From: Arthrobacter_D sp015752045
Lineage (GTDB): Bacteria > Actinomycetota > Actinomycetes > Actinomycetales > Micrococcaceae
Length of the DNA stretch: 64,000 bases
Direction: 5' to 3'
NCBI RefSeq assembly: GCF_015752045.1
Contig: NZ_JADOUS010000007.1
Span: 62,001 to 126,000, forward strand
In this document: in pieces, positions 9,171-17,769 of the stretch
How the letters are laid out: the number at the start of each line of letters is the position of its first letter
How positions within the stretch are numbered: position 1 is the first letter of the stretch
Position numbers and translations under genes: made by a program
Notes under the pieces: model-generated
What the model saw: the letters and a program-made list of their open reading frames with translations, nothing else
Told to the model about the DNA's origin: nothing
The model's database searches: none

Positions 9171-10396
9171 CAGTTCTCTTCCTGGGTTGTGCTGTCGGGG
9201 CGGGGCTGGGTGGCCGCGCCTTCCTTCTCGGACCGCATCAGGTCGATGAAGCGGTCGAAGAGGTACGCCGAGTCGTGCGGGCCGGCCGCCGCCTCGGGGT
9301 GGTACTGGACGGAGAAGGCGGGGAGGTCCAGGCACGCCAGTCCCTCGACGACGTCGTCGTTCAGGCTCACATGGCTCACCTCGACGCGGCCGTAGGTGCC
9401 GGCGGGCGCCTCGACGGGGCCGTCCAGCGGTGCGTCGACGGCGAAACCGTGGTTCTGCGACGTGATCTCGACCTTGCCGGTGCGGCGGTCCAGGACCGGC
9501 TGGTTGATCCCGCGGTGGCCGTAGCGGAGCTTGTACGTCCCGAAGCCGAGCGCGCGGCCGAGGATCTGGTTGCCGAAGCAGATACCGAAGAACGGCACGC
9601 GCGCATCCAGCACACGGCGCAGGAGGTCCACCTGGGCGTCGGCGGTCGCGGGATCGCCGGGCCCGTTGGACATGAAGACGCCGTCCGGCCGGGCGGCCAT
9701 GACGTCGTCGAACGACGCCGAGGCGGGCAGGACGACGGTGCGCACGCCGCGCTGGGCGAAGTGCCGGGGCGTCATCGTCTTGATGCCGAGGTCCAGGGCC
9801 ACGATGGTGGCCACCGCGTCGCCGGTCCAGCCGTGGTCGGCGGGGTCGACGACGTATGCCTCGTCGATGCTGACCTCCTCGGCGAGGCGGGAGCCCGCCA
9901 TGGACGGCTGGCCGAGGACCATCCCGACGAGCCGGTCCTCGGGCAGTGCGGCGTCGGCACCGGAGAAGATGCCGGCGCGCATGGCGCCGCGCTCGCGGAG
10001 GTGCCGGGTGACGGCGCGCGTGTCGACGCCCTCGATGCCGACGATCCCCTGCTCGCGCAGCTGGTCGTCGAGGCTCTGCTCGGCGCGCCAGTTGGAGGGA
10101 CGGCGTGCCGCGTCGCGGATGATGTACCCCGCCACCCAGATGCGGCGCGACTCGGCGTCGGCCGCGTTCACCCCGGTGTTGCCGATGTGCGGCGCCGTCT
10201 GGACGACGAGCTGGCGGGCGTAGGACGGATCGGTGATGGTCTCCTGGTACCCGGTCATGCCGGTGGCGAAGACGGCCTCGCCGAGCGTGGTGCCCTGGGC
10301 GCCGTAGGCGCGGCCGCGGAAGGTGCGGCCGTCCTCGAGGACGAGCACCGCGGGTGCCTGTCGGTGGACCGGTGCCGTTGTTGGAGCGTGGCTCAC
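9170..10396 (-). CDS. carA: Carbamoyl-phosphate synthase small chain (glutaminase)
   Basis: A 408-residue glutamine amidotransferase that supplies ammonia to CarB. The N-terminal CPSase domain begins VLVLEDGRTFRGRAYG, and the class I amidotransferase domain has the nucleophile in FFGICFGNQILG (C273) and the H366/E368 pair in QYHPEA. A longer open frame exists upstream, but the real start is the GTG at 10394-10396: it has an AGGGA ribosome site and forms a GTGA overlap with the stop of the preceding PH-domain gene. Confidence 0.96.
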   Translation of the reverse strand: MSHAPTTAPVHRQAPAVLVLEDGRTFRGRAYGAQGTTLGEAVFATGMTGYQETITDPSYARQLVVQTAPHIGNTGVNAADAESRRIWVAGYIIRDAARRPSNWRAEQSLDDQLREQGIVGIEGVDTRAVTRHLRERGAMRAGIFSGADAALPEDRLVGMVLGQPSMAGSRLAEEVSIDEAYVVDPADHGWTGDAVATIVALDLGIKTMTPRHFAQRGVRTVVLPASASFDDVMAARPDGVFMSNGPGDPATADAQVDLLRRVLDARVPFFGICFGNQILGRALGFGTYKLRYGHRGINQPVLDRRTGKVEITSQNHGFAVDAPLDGPVEAPAGTYGRVEVSHVSLNDDVVEGLACLDLPAFSVQYHPEAAAGPHDSAYLFDRFIDLMRSEKEGAATQPRPDSTTQEEN

Positions 10397-10992
10397 AGCT
10401 GTTCCCTGCCTTCGGGGGTCGATGGGGTGCGGTCGGGGGTGGTGTCTCTGCGGGGGGTGTCCGGGCGGGCGGTGTCCGGGCGGGCCGTGCCCGGGCGTGC
10501 GGGGCCGGCCGGGACGAGCGCGGCGATGGCGGCGACCAGCTGGGCTTTGTTCGCGGCGTGGCGGGTGCGGAACCCCGTGTCGACGCGCTGCGCGCCGAGA
10601 TCCCAGGTGAGGATGACGAGCCCCTCCTTCTCGACGAACTTGCCGGTCATGCCGCCCGCGAGCTGCACCGAGGTGAGGTCGCCGCGCGGGATGAAGACGG
10701 TGCGGGCGCCCGTACGCGAGATCAGCACCCCGTCCTCGTGGACGGCGGCGACGGCGTTGCCGCGCAGGCCGAGGCCGTGGACCGCGATGCGGTCGAGCCA
10801 GTCTCCCGCCGTCGTCGTCGCGACGTACTGTCCCTCTGCCTCGTAGAGGACGGGGCCCGGGTCCGCGGGCGGCTCGTGCGGTTCGGGGACGTCCGACTGG
10901 CGACGCAGCCGGTTGCGCCACCCGAGCCCCATGAGCGCGACGATCACGGCGATGATGCCGACGGTCAGGGCGACCCAGCCTAGAGATTCCAT
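10393..10992 (-). CDS. Membrane-anchored PH-like-domain protein of the pyr operon
   Basis: A 199-residue protein. Residues 4-24 form one membrane helix (LGWVALTVGIIAVIVALMGL); a cytosolic globular domain follows, with the pattern DRIAVHGLGLRGNAVAAVHEDGVLIS and a segment reading RTVFIPRGDLTSVQLAGG. It ends in a Pro/Thr/Asp/Arg-rich tail with ARPDT repeats. Homologues sit between pyrC and carA in many actinobacteria (the Rv1382-like position), but no function is established; I infer only an accessory or membrane-tethering role. It overlaps pyrC by 13 bp and carA by 4 bp, so it is expressed with the pathway. Confidence 0.85.
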   Translation of the reverse strand: MESLGWVALTVGIIAVIVALMGLGWRNRLRRQSDVPEPHEPPADPGPVLYEAEGQYVATTTAGDWLDRIAVHGLGLRGNAVAAVHEDGVLISRTGARTVFIPRGDLTSVQLAGGMTGKFVEKEGLVILTWDLGAQRVDTGFRTRHAANKAQLVAAIAALVPAGPARPGTARPDTARPDTPRRDTTPDRTPSTPEGREQL

Positions 10993-12365
10993 GCGTCCGC
11001 CCCTTCGGTAGCGAGCGCCGCGGACGCCGGACGGGGTGAGGCGAGGCGCCCGTCGAGGACGGTCGGGTGGCCGGCGTAGAACGTGGCCCGGACGCTGCCG
11101 GGCAGTTCGAGGCCGCGGAAGGGGCTGTTGCGGCCCTTTGTGGCCATCGTGGACGGATCGACGGTCCAGCGTGCGGCCGGATCGACGAGGATCAGGTTGG
11201 CCGGCTCACCGGCGGCGATCGGCCGGCCCTGGTGCCCCAGCCGTCCGATCCGTGCCGGATTGCCCGACGTGACGCGGGCGAAGCCCTCCCAGTCCAGCAG
11301 CCCGGTCTCCACCATGGCGTGCTGCACGACGGACAGGGCGGTCTCGAGGCCCGTCATGCCCATGGCCGCCTGCGCCCACTCGCATTCCTTGTGCTCGCTC
11401 GGGTGCGGGGCGTGGTCGGTGCCGACGACGTCGATCGTGCCGTCGGCGAGGGCCGCCCGCAGCGCATGAACGTCCTCGGACGTGCGCAGCGGCGGGTTGA
11501 CCTTGTAGACCGGGTCATAGCTGCGGACGAGCTCGTCGGTCAGGAGCAGGTGGTGCGGGGTGACCTCGGCGGTGACGTCGATGCCGCGGGCCTTCGCCCA
11601 CCGGATGATCTCCACCGATCCGGCGGTGGAGACGTGGCAGACGTGCAGGCGCGACCCGACGTGCTGGGCGAGCAGGACATCGCGGGCGATGATGCTCTCC
11701 TCCGCGACGGCCGGCCAGCCGGTCAGGCCGAGCACGGCCGAGACCTCGCCCTCGTTCATCTGGGCGCCCTCGGTGAGGCGCGGTTCCTGCGCGTGCTGCG
11801 CGATGACGCCGTCGAACGCCTTGACGTATTCGAGCGCTCGGCGCATGAGGACGGGGTCGTGCACGCAGACGCCGTCGTCGGAGAAGACGCGGACGGCCGC
11901 CCGGGATTCTGCCATGGCGCCGAGCTCCGCGAGCCGCTCGCCGCCCAGGCCCACGGTCACCGCGCCCACCGGGCGCACCTCGACCCAGCCGGAGGCCAGG
12001 CCGAGGCGGTACACCTGCTCGACGACGCCGGCCGTGTCGGCGACGGGTGAGCTGTTGGCCATGGCGTGCACGGCGGTGAACCCGCCGAGCGCGGCGGCGC
12101 GCGACCCGGTCTCGACCGTCTCGGCGTCCTCCCGGCCCGGCTCACGGAGGTGCGTGTGCAGGTCCACCATGCCGGGCAGGGCGACGAGCCCCCGGGCGTC
12201 GACGGTCTCGGCGTCCGCCGGGGCGTCGGCCGTCGCCGCGGCGCCGACGGCGGCGATGACCCCGTCGCGGACGAGGATGTCCTGGATGTCGCCGCCCAGG
12301 ATGGCGGCATCGCGGATGAGGTACGCGGGCGGGGTGGGGCCGGTGGTGCTGGTGCGGGTCGTCAC
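10980..12365 (-). CDS. pyrC: Dihydroorotase
   Basis: A 461-residue zinc amidohydrolase that cyclises carbamoyl aspartate to dihydroorotate. Metal ligands are visible in MVDLHTHLREPG (H70, H72), in HVCHVSTAGS and ITAEVTPHH-like residues, and in the catalytic aspartate of VVGTDHAPH. This is the longer class I form that usually associates with PyrB. The start is GTG at 12363-12365, inside a 4-bp GTGA overlap with pyrB. Confidence 0.96.
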   Translation of the reverse strand: MTTRTSTTGPTPPAYLIRDAAILGGDIQDILVRDGVIAAVGAAATADAPADAETVDARGLVALPGMVDLHTHLREPGREDAETVETGSRAAALGGFTAVHAMANSSPVADTAGVVEQVYRLGLASGWVEVRPVGAVTVGLGGERLAELGAMAESRAAVRVFSDDGVCVHDPVLMRRALEYVKAFDGVIAQHAQEPRLTEGAQMNEGEVSAVLGLTGWPAVAEESIIARDVLLAQHVGSRLHVCHVSTAGSVEIIRWAKARGIDVTAEVTPHHLLLTDELVRSYDPVYKVNPPLRTSEDVHALRAALADGTIDVVGTDHAPHPSEHKECEWAQAAMGMTGLETALSVVQHAMVETGLLDWEGFARVTSGNPARIGRLGHQGRPIAAGEPANLILVDPAARWTVDPSTMATKGRNSPFRGLELPGSVRATFYAGHPTVLDGRLASPRPASAALATEGADAWNL

Positions 12366-13399
12366 AGGGTGCGGCCTTCCGGGATCGGGGCGGGCTGGTC
12401 GGCGGGCTGGTCGGGCTGGTCGTCGGGTTGATCGTCGTGCGGGTCCCCGGCGAGCAGCAGGTACAGCGCGGCCATGCGCACGGAGACGCCGTTGCGGACC
12501 TGCGCGAGGACGGTGGAGCGGGGCGAGTCCGCGGCTGCGGAGGAGATCTCCAGGCCCCGGTTCATGGGCCCGGGGTGCATGATCACGGTGTCGTCCAGGC
12601 CCATCGTGTCGAGCAGCGCGAGCCGTCCGTCGTCGAACCCCCAGCGCCGTGAGTACTCGCGCGTCGAGGGGAAGAAGGCGGCGTTCATGCGCTCGGCCTG
12701 CAGGCGGAGCATCATGACGGCATCGGGCCGCTGCGCGAGGGCCTCGTCGAGGTTGTAGAACACGGTGCAGGGCCAGGACCCGATACCGACCGGGAGCAGG
12801 GTGGGCGGGCCGGCGAGGAGGACCTCCGCGCCGAGCGTCGTCAGCAGCCAGACGTTGGAGCGCGCCACCCGCGAGTGGAGGACGTCCCCGACGATCAGGA
12901 CCTTCATGCCGGCGAGGGTGCTCCCCGCGCTGGGCGTGCCCGCGATGCGTGCCCAGTGCCGGCGGAGCGTGAAGGCGTCGAGCAGGGCCTGGGTGGGGTG
13001 TTCGTGCGTCCCGTCGCCGGCGTTGACAACGGCGGCGTCGATCCAGCCCGACGCCGCGAGCCGCGCCGGGGCGCCGGAGGCCGGGTGGCGGATGACGACG
13101 GCGTCAGCGCTCATGGCCTCGAGGGTCTGCGCGGTGTCCTTCAGCGACTCGCCCTTGGACACCGAGGACCCCTTGACGGCGAAGTTGATGACGTCGGCGG
13201 AGAGGCGCTTCGCCGCGGCCTCGAAGGAGATGCGGGTGCGCGTGGAGTCCTCGAAGAAGAGGTTCACCACGGTCCTGCCCCGCAGCGCGGGGAGTTTCTT
13301 GATCTCCCGCTCCCCCACCGCCGCCATCTCCTCGGCGACGTCCAGCAGGCGCAGGGCGTTCCTCGCGGAGAGGTCCTGGGTGCTGAGCAGGTGCTTCAC
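12362..13399 (-). CDS. pyrB: Aspartate carbamoyltransferase catalytic chain
   Basis: A 345-residue enzyme that commits carbamoyl phosphate and aspartate to pyrimidines. The carbamoyl-phosphate motif STRTR is at residues 52-56, with HPTQALLDAFTLRRH in the middle and MHPGPMNRGLEI near the end. No regulatory pyrI is present, as expected when PyrR controls the operon. The C-terminus carries an extra Asp/Gln/Pro-rich tail (DQPDDQPDQPADQP) not needed for catalysis. The start is GTG, overlapping the pyrR stop by 4 bp. Confidence 0.96.
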   Translation of the reverse strand: MKHLLSTQDLSARNALRLLDVAEEMAAVGEREIKKLPALRGRTVVNLFFEDSTRTRISFEAAAKRLSADVINFAVKGSSVSKGESLKDTAQTLEAMSADAVVIRHPASGAPARLAASGWIDAAVVNAGDGTHEHPTQALLDAFTLRRHWARIAGTPSAGSTLAGMKVLIVGDVLHSRVARSNVWLLTTLGAEVLLAGPPTLLPVGIGSWPCTVFYNLDEALAQRPDAVMMLRLQAERMNAAFFPSTREYSRRWGFDDGRLALLDTMGLDDTVIMHPGPMNRGLEISSAAADSPRSTVLAQVRNGVSVRMAALYLLLAGDPHDDQPDDQPDQPADQPAPIPEGRTL

Positions 13400-13983
13400 G
13401 CGCGGTCCTCGATGACGACCTCGTCCACGGCCGAGCCGCCGATCAGGTCGATCTCCGCGAGGTGCACACGCACGCGTTCCCGGGACGACGTCGGGAGGTT
13501 CTTGCCCACATGGTCCGCGCGGATGGGCAGCTCGCGGTGGCCCCGGTCCACGAGGACCGCCAGGCGGACGGCGCGCGGACGGCCCAGGTCGGCGAGGGCG
13601 TCGAGGGCCGCCCGGATGGTGCGACCCGAGTAGAGGACGTCGTCGACGAGGACCACGACCTTGTCGTCGATGCCCGACGGCGGCAGCTGCGTGGCGAGGG
13701 GGGATCGCGTGGGGTTGCGGCGGAGATCGTCCCGATACAGGGTGACGTCCAGCTGGCCGGTGATGAGGTCCGGGTCCACCGAGGCGTCGACGGACGCGAT
13801 CTTCTGGGCGAGGCGCTGGGCCAGCGGGAAGCCCCTGCGGGGGATGCCCAGGAGCACGAGGTCCCGGGATCCCTTGTTCGCCTCGAGGATCTCGTGGGCG
13901 ATGCGGGTGAGGGCCCGGTCGATGTCTGCTGCTGCGAGAACGACGCGCTTGGTGATGCCGGATTCCGAGGCAGGCATGGTCAT
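13396..13983 (-). CDS. pyrR: Bifunctional pyr operon regulator / uracil phosphoribosyltransferase PyrR
   Basis: A 195-residue RNA-binding regulator with a phosphoribosyltransferase fold; the PRPP loop VDDVLYSGRT is at residues 113-122. It senses UMP/UTP versus PRPP and controls the operon it heads. Two in-frame ATGs exist (13983 and 13977). The upstream one is nine bases from an AAGGAGG ribosome site and is preferred. The frame stays open for hundreds of bases upstream, but that part reads across the divergent prsW gene and is not coding. The mRNA just before the start carries a PyrR-binding loop. Confidence 0.96.
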   Translation of the reverse strand: MTMPASESGITKRVVLAAADIDRALTRIAHEILEANKGSRDLVLLGIPRRGFPLAQRLAQKIASVDASVDPDLITGQLDVTLYRDDLRRNPTRSPLATQLPPSGIDDKVVVLVDDVLYSGRTIRAALDALADLGRPRAVRLAVLVDRGHRELPIRADHVGKNLPTSSRERVRVHLAEIDLIGGSAVDEVVIEDRA

Positions 13984-13992
13984 AACACGCTT

Positions 13993-14024
13993 CCTCCTTC
14001 CCCGCCTCACTGGACGGAACTTAA
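13993..14024 (-). promoter_or_regulatory. PyrR-binding RNA loop overlapping the pyrR ribosome site
   Basis: On the transcript strand this leader reads UUUAAGUUCC, then GUCCAGUGAGGC, then GGGGAAGGAGG. It contains the UCCAGnGAGGC core of the PyrR binding loop known from Bacillus pyr leaders, flanked by pairing UUCC/GGAA segments, and its 3' side is the AAGGAGG ribosome site of pyrR. No terminator/antiterminator pair is seen. Translational repression by PyrR through such a leader has been described in Mycobacterium smegmatis, and this layout fits that mode. The identification rests on motif match and position. Confidence 0.8.
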
Positions 14025-14079
14025 AGGGTGGTTGCGCCTTCAAAACTACCACAGGGGCGCTTGCCCCTAGGGTTGGATC

Positions 14080-15381
14080 ATGGCGATGAACAACCAGGGA
14101 ACGAACGCGGGGGGCCCGCCGGACTACGGACGACCGGCCGACTCCCACCGCACACAGCAGGACCCGCAGTGGCACCCGCAGCGCGATCAGGGGTGGTGGA
14201 GCGACACCACCGTGCGGCACCCCCAGGCGGCCCCGCCGCGCGGCGCCGGCCACCCCCTGCATCCGGTGTGGATCCGGCCGCCGCGACGCGGGCGCGTCCG
14301 CGACGTCCTCCTCGTGCTCGTCGCGGCCCTCGTGGTGGCGGCCGTCCTCCTGGTCCTCTCGCTGTCCCTCGGGCCCTCGGCCTTCGTCCTCTGCGGGATC
14401 CTCGCCCTGGTACCGCTGGGGATCTGCCTGCTCGGGCTGCGCTGGATCGACCGGTGGGATCCGGAACCCCGCGGGGCGCTGCTCTTCGCGTTCCTGTGGG
14501 GCGCCGGAGCCTCCGTCGCCGTGACCCTGCTGCTCGGCACCTATGTGGTGGAACTGCTGGGAGACGCGTTCACCACGACGTCGCCCGAGGTTCTCGCGCC
14601 GGTGCTGCAGGCCCCGCTCGTCGAGGAGTTCGCCAAGGGCCTCGGCGTGCTGATCCTCGTGTACACGCGCCGCAGCCACTTCGACGGGCCCGTGGACGGC
14701 ATCGTCTACGCCGGAACGGTCGCGGCCGGTTTCGCGTTCACCGAGAACATCCTCTACTTCGGCTCGGCCGTGCTGGATTCCGGCAGTGCCGGCGCCCTCG
14801 TGGGGGTGTTCGTCCTGCGCGGCCTGTTCTCCCCGTTCGCCCATGTCATGTTCACCGCGCTCCTGGGGTTCGTCCTCGGCTCCGCACTGAACCGGGGCGG
14901 CGGGAACGCGCGGATCCTGGGCGCCTTCGTGCTCGGGCTCCTGCCGGCGATCGCCGGGCACATGCTCTGGAACGGCGGCACGATCCTGCTGTTCGACAAC
15001 TTCTTCCTCTTCTACTTCGTCGTCCAGGTGCCCCTGTTCATCGCCGCCGTGATCGCGGTCGTCCTCCTCCGTCGGGCCGAGCAGCGCCTCACCGAGGCCC
15101 GCCTCGGCGACTACGCGCGGGCGGGGTGGTTCACCCCCGAGGAGGTGCGCATGCTCGCCACCCGGCCCGGCCGGTCACAGGCCCTCGCCTGGGCACAGTC
15201 CATCGGGGCGAAGGAGGACATGCGCGCATTCATCCGGACGGGGTCGCGCATCGCGTACACGCGTCAGCGGATGCTGGGCGGACGGCGCGACGGCGACTAC
15301 GCGGCCGAGGAACGCGCACTGCTGGCCGAGGCGTCGCAGCGGCGGGCCAGGATCTTCCAGCTGGCATCGGTCGGTCGCTGA
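14080..15381 (+). CDS. PrsW-family intramembrane metalloprotease
   Basis: A 433-residue polytopic membrane protein. A polar, Gln/Pro-rich cytosolic N-terminus of about 70 residues precedes roughly eight hydrophobic segments, and a charged C-terminal tail of about 100 residues follows. The PrsW catalytic-type residues are present: EEFAK (E182, E183), H255 in the segment FAHVMFTALLGF, and H294 in GHMLWNG. PrsW proteins cleave membrane substrates such as anti-sigma factors, but no anti-sigma gene lies nearby, so the substrate is unknown. It is transcribed divergently from pyrR, with 96 bp between, and ends against a bidirectional terminator. Confidence 0.88.
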   Translation: MAMNNQGTNAGGPPDYGRPADSHRTQQDPQWHPQRDQGWWSDTTVRHPQAAPPRGAGHPLHPVWIRPPRRGRVRDVLLVLVAALVVAAVLLVLSLSLGPSAFVLCGILALVPLGICLLGLRWIDRWDPEPRGALLFAFLWGAGASVAVTLLLGTYVVELLGDAFTTTSPEVLAPVLQAPLVEEFAKGLGVLILVYTRRSHFDGPVDGIVYAGTVAAGFAFTENILYFGSAVLDSGSAGALVGVFVLRGLFSPFAHVMFTALLGFVLGSALNRGGGNARILGAFVLGLLPAIAGHMLWNGGTILLFDNFFLFYFVVQVPLFIAAVIAVVLLRRAEQRLTEARLGDYARAGWFTPEEVRMLATRPGRSQALAWAQSIGAKEDMRAFIRTGSRIAYTRQRMLGGRRDGDYAAEERALLAEASQRRARIFQLASVGR

Positions 15382-15499
15382 GCGGCGCCCGGTCGGTCGA
15401 TCCCGCCGTCGGCGGGCCCGAGAGCGCAGCCATGGTCGGTGCCGGACGGCGGAACCCGCCACCCGTGTGCACGGACGGCCTACGTGCTCCGGAAACGCC

Positions 15500-15537
15500 G
15501 AAGCTCCCGCAGGCCGTCGACGGCCTGCGGGAGCTTC
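15500..15537. terminator. Bidirectional terminator between prsW and nusB
   Basis: A perfect 38-bp palindrome (arms start GAAGCTCCCGCAGGCCG) sits between the convergent prsW stop (15381) and nusB stop (15560). It lacks a long T-run but is the strongest hairpin in this gap and is placed to stop transcription from both sides. Confidence 0.8.
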
Positions 15538-15559
15538 CGGAGGGGTTACGCGGGGACGC

Positions 15560-15970
15560 TCAGGCGAGCAGGGTCGGCTTGAGCTGCTGCAGCCGCCCGA
15601 GGAGGCCGTTGACGAACTTCGGCGACTCGTCGGTGGAGAGCATCTTCGCGAGCTCGACCGCCTCACTGACCGCGACGCCGTCGGGGACGTCGTCGTTGTA
15701 GAGCAGCTCCCAGCTGCCGATCCGCAGGATCATGAGGTCGACGGCGGGCATGCGGTCGAGGGTCCAGCCCTGCGAATAGGTGCTCAGGAACTCGTCGATC
15801 TGCTCCTGACGCTCCAGGACGCCCTCGACGACATCCATCGTGTAGTCGGCGATGATCATGTCGGTCTTCTCGCGGCGTGCACGGATGACCTCGAGGGCCG
15901 GCATGTCGCGCTGCGCGGACTCGAAGAGGATGTCGAGGGCCCGACGCCGGGCCTTGCTGCGTGCGCTCAC
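15560..15970 (-). CDS. nusB: Transcription antitermination factor NusB
   Basis: A 136-residue all-helical protein that joins NusE/S10 in rRNA antitermination. It begins SARSKARRRALDILFESAQRD, the Arg-rich NusB start, and ends in AVELAKMLSTDESPKFVNGLLGRL, the conserved C-terminal helix pattern. The start is GTG at 15968-15970, overlapping the efp stop by 4 bp (GTGA). It is the last gene of the aro-efp-nusB run. Confidence 0.95.
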   Translation of the reverse strand: MSARSKARRRALDILFESAQRDMPALEVIRARREKTDMIIADYTMDVVEGVLERQEQIDEFLSTYSQGWTLDRMPAVDLMILRIGSWELLYNDDVPDGVAVSEAVELAKMLSTDESPKFVNGLLGRLQQLKPTLLA

Positions 15971-16530
15971 TCGTTGACGCGTCCCAGGTACTCGCCCGTG
16001 CGGGTGTCGACCTTGACCTTGGTACCGGTGCCCAGGAACAGCGGGACCTGGATCTCGTGGCCGGTCTCGACGGTGGCGGGCTTGGTACCGCCCGTGGAGC
16101 GGTCGCCCTGCAGGCCCGGCTCCGTGTAGGTGATCTCCAGCGTCACGGAGGCGGGGAGCTCGACGTACAGCGCGGAGCCCTCGTGCATGGCGATGGTGGC
16201 CATCTGGCTCTCGAGCATGAAGTTCGCGGCGTTGCCGACGGTCTTGCCCGGCACCGTGATCTGGTCGAAGTCCGTGGTGTCCATGAAGACGAAGTCTTCG
16301 CCGTCCTTGTACAGGTACTGGTAGTCGCGGCGGTCCACGGTGGCCGTCTCGATCTTCAGTCCGGCGTTGAAGGTCTTGTCGACCACCTTGCCGGAGAGGA
16401 TGTTGCGGAGCTTGGTGCGGACGAAGGCGCCACCCTTGCCGGGCTTGACGTGCTGGAATTCGAGGACGTTCCAGAGGTTGCCTTCGAGCTTCAGAACAGT
16501 GCCGTTCTTGATGTCGTTCGTGGTCGCCAC
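15967..16530 (-). CDS. efp: Translation elongation factor P
   Basis: A 187-residue protein that helps the ribosome form peptide bonds at proline stretches. It begins ATTNDIKNGTVLKLEGNLW, has the tip loop HVKPGKGGAFVRTKLRN with the lysine used for ribosome contact, and ends TGEYLGRV. The frame is open further upstream, but the GTG at 16528-16530 matches the family start and is preceded by GAAAGTGA. There are 144 bp between it and aroB, so it may have its own promoter; I could not identify one. Confidence 0.95.
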   Translation of the reverse strand: MATTNDIKNGTVLKLEGNLWNVLEFQHVKPGKGGAFVRTKLRNILSGKVVDKTFNAGLKIETATVDRRDYQYLYKDGEDFVFMDTTDFDQITVPGKTVGNAANFMLESQMATIAMHEGSALYVELPASVTLEITYTEPGLQGDRSTGGTKPATVETGHEIQVPLFLGTGTKVKVDTRTGEYLGRVNE

Positions 16531-16674
16531 AGGTTCACTTTCGTCGGGTTCGCGGATGGATGGGCCGGCCGAGGCACAGCGGGCGCGCGGGGGCACACCA
16601 AAAGTCCAGACCCAAGTCTACCCCGTGCCGCACAGGGGCCCGTCGGCGGTGATCAGGTCGCCATCAGGATCCGC

Positions 16675-17769
16675 TCAGGACGCGATCTCCTGGTAGGCGG
16701 CGAAGAGGAGCGACGTGTCGGGGACCTCGAGCATGCCCGGCTTGCCGATGCCGTCCAGCACCACGAAGCGGAGGAGGTCGCCCCGGGACTTCTTGTCGCG
16801 GCGCATCCCGTCCAGGAGCGAGACCCAACGGTCGCGCCGGTAGGTGACCGGCAGCCCGAGGGACTCGAGGATGCTCCTGTGCCGGTCCGCGTCGGCGTCG
16901 CTGAGCCGCCCGACCATCCGCGAGAGTTCCGCGGCGAATACGAGGCCCACCGAGACGGCCGCGCCGTGGCGCCAGGAGTACCGTTCGGCGAGTTCGATGG
17001 CGTGGGCCAGGGTGTGACCGTAGTTCAGGTACTCCCGGCGGCCCGACTCCCGGAGGTCCTCCGACACGATGTCCGCCTTCACGCGGATGGACCGTTCCAC
17101 GACGTCGCGCAGCACGGGCGAGGCCGCGTCGGTCGCCGCGCTCTGGTCCTGTTCGATCAGGTCGAGGATGACCGGGTCCGCGATGAACCCGCACTTCACT
17201 ACTTCGGCGAGTCCCGTCACGAGCTCGTTCTTCGGCAGCGTCCCCAGCGCGTCGAGGTCCACCAGGACGGCGGCCGGGGGGTGGAAGGCTCCCACGAGGT
17301 TCTTGCCCTCGGCGGTGTTGATACCGGTCTTCCCGCCGACGGCGGCATCGACCATGCCGAGCAGGCTCGTGGGCAGGTGCACCACCCGGACCCCGCGCAG
17401 CCAGGTCGCCGCGACGAAACCGCCCAGGTCGGTCACCGCTCCCCCGCCGACCGTGACCACGGCGTCCGAGCGGGTGAAGTCGTTCTGCCCGAGGACCTGC
17501 CAGCAGAAGGCGGCCACCTGGATGTGCTTGCCCTCCTCGGCGTCGGGGATCTCCGCGGTCACGGCGGTGAAGCCGGCATCGGCGAGCTCGTCACGGACGG
17601 TGTCGCCGGTCGCACGCAGCGCCCGCGGGTGGATCACCAGGACGCGCCGCACGCGCTCCCCGAGGATCGCGGGCAGGCGCCCGAGGAGTCCACGCCCGAC
17701 GACGACGTCGTACGAGTCTCCGGGCGCGCTCCCGGTGACCGGGATGATGGTGGGGGTCTCAGTGTCCAT
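16675..17769 (-). CDS. aroB: 3-dehydroquinate synthase
   Basis: A 364-residue NAD- and metal-dependent enzyme for the second shikimate-pathway step. Visible motifs are DAVVTVGGGAVTDLGGFVAA (NAD loop), GGKTGIN, and the metal-site NYGHTLAHAIE. The start ATG at 17767-17769 lies 11 bp inside the end of aroK, indicating coupled translation in an aroE-aroC-aroK-aroB order. Confidence 0.96.
   Translation of the reverse strand: MDTETPTIIPVTGSAPGDSYDVVVGRGLLGRLPAILGERVRRVLVIHPRALRATGDTVRDELADAGFTAVTAEIPDAEEGKHIQVAAFCWQVLGQNDFTRSDAVVTVGGGAVTDLGGFVAATWLRGVRVVHLPTSLLGMVDAAVGGKTGINTAEGKNLVGAFHPPAAVLVDLDALGTLPKNELVTGLAEVVKCGFIADPVILDLIEQDQSAATDAASPVLRDVVERSIRVKADIVSEDLRESGRREYLNYGHTLAHAIELAERYSWRHGAAVSVGLVFAAELSRMVGRLSDADADRHRSILESLGLPVTYRRDRWVSLLDGMRRDKKSRGDLLRFVVLDGIGKPGMLEVPDTSLLFAAYQEIAS

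Noticed and set aside
9171..9335. N-terminal extension of carB
   Set aside because: The open frame continues upstream, but it is an alternative frame of carA; the family start and the TGATG junction support 9170.
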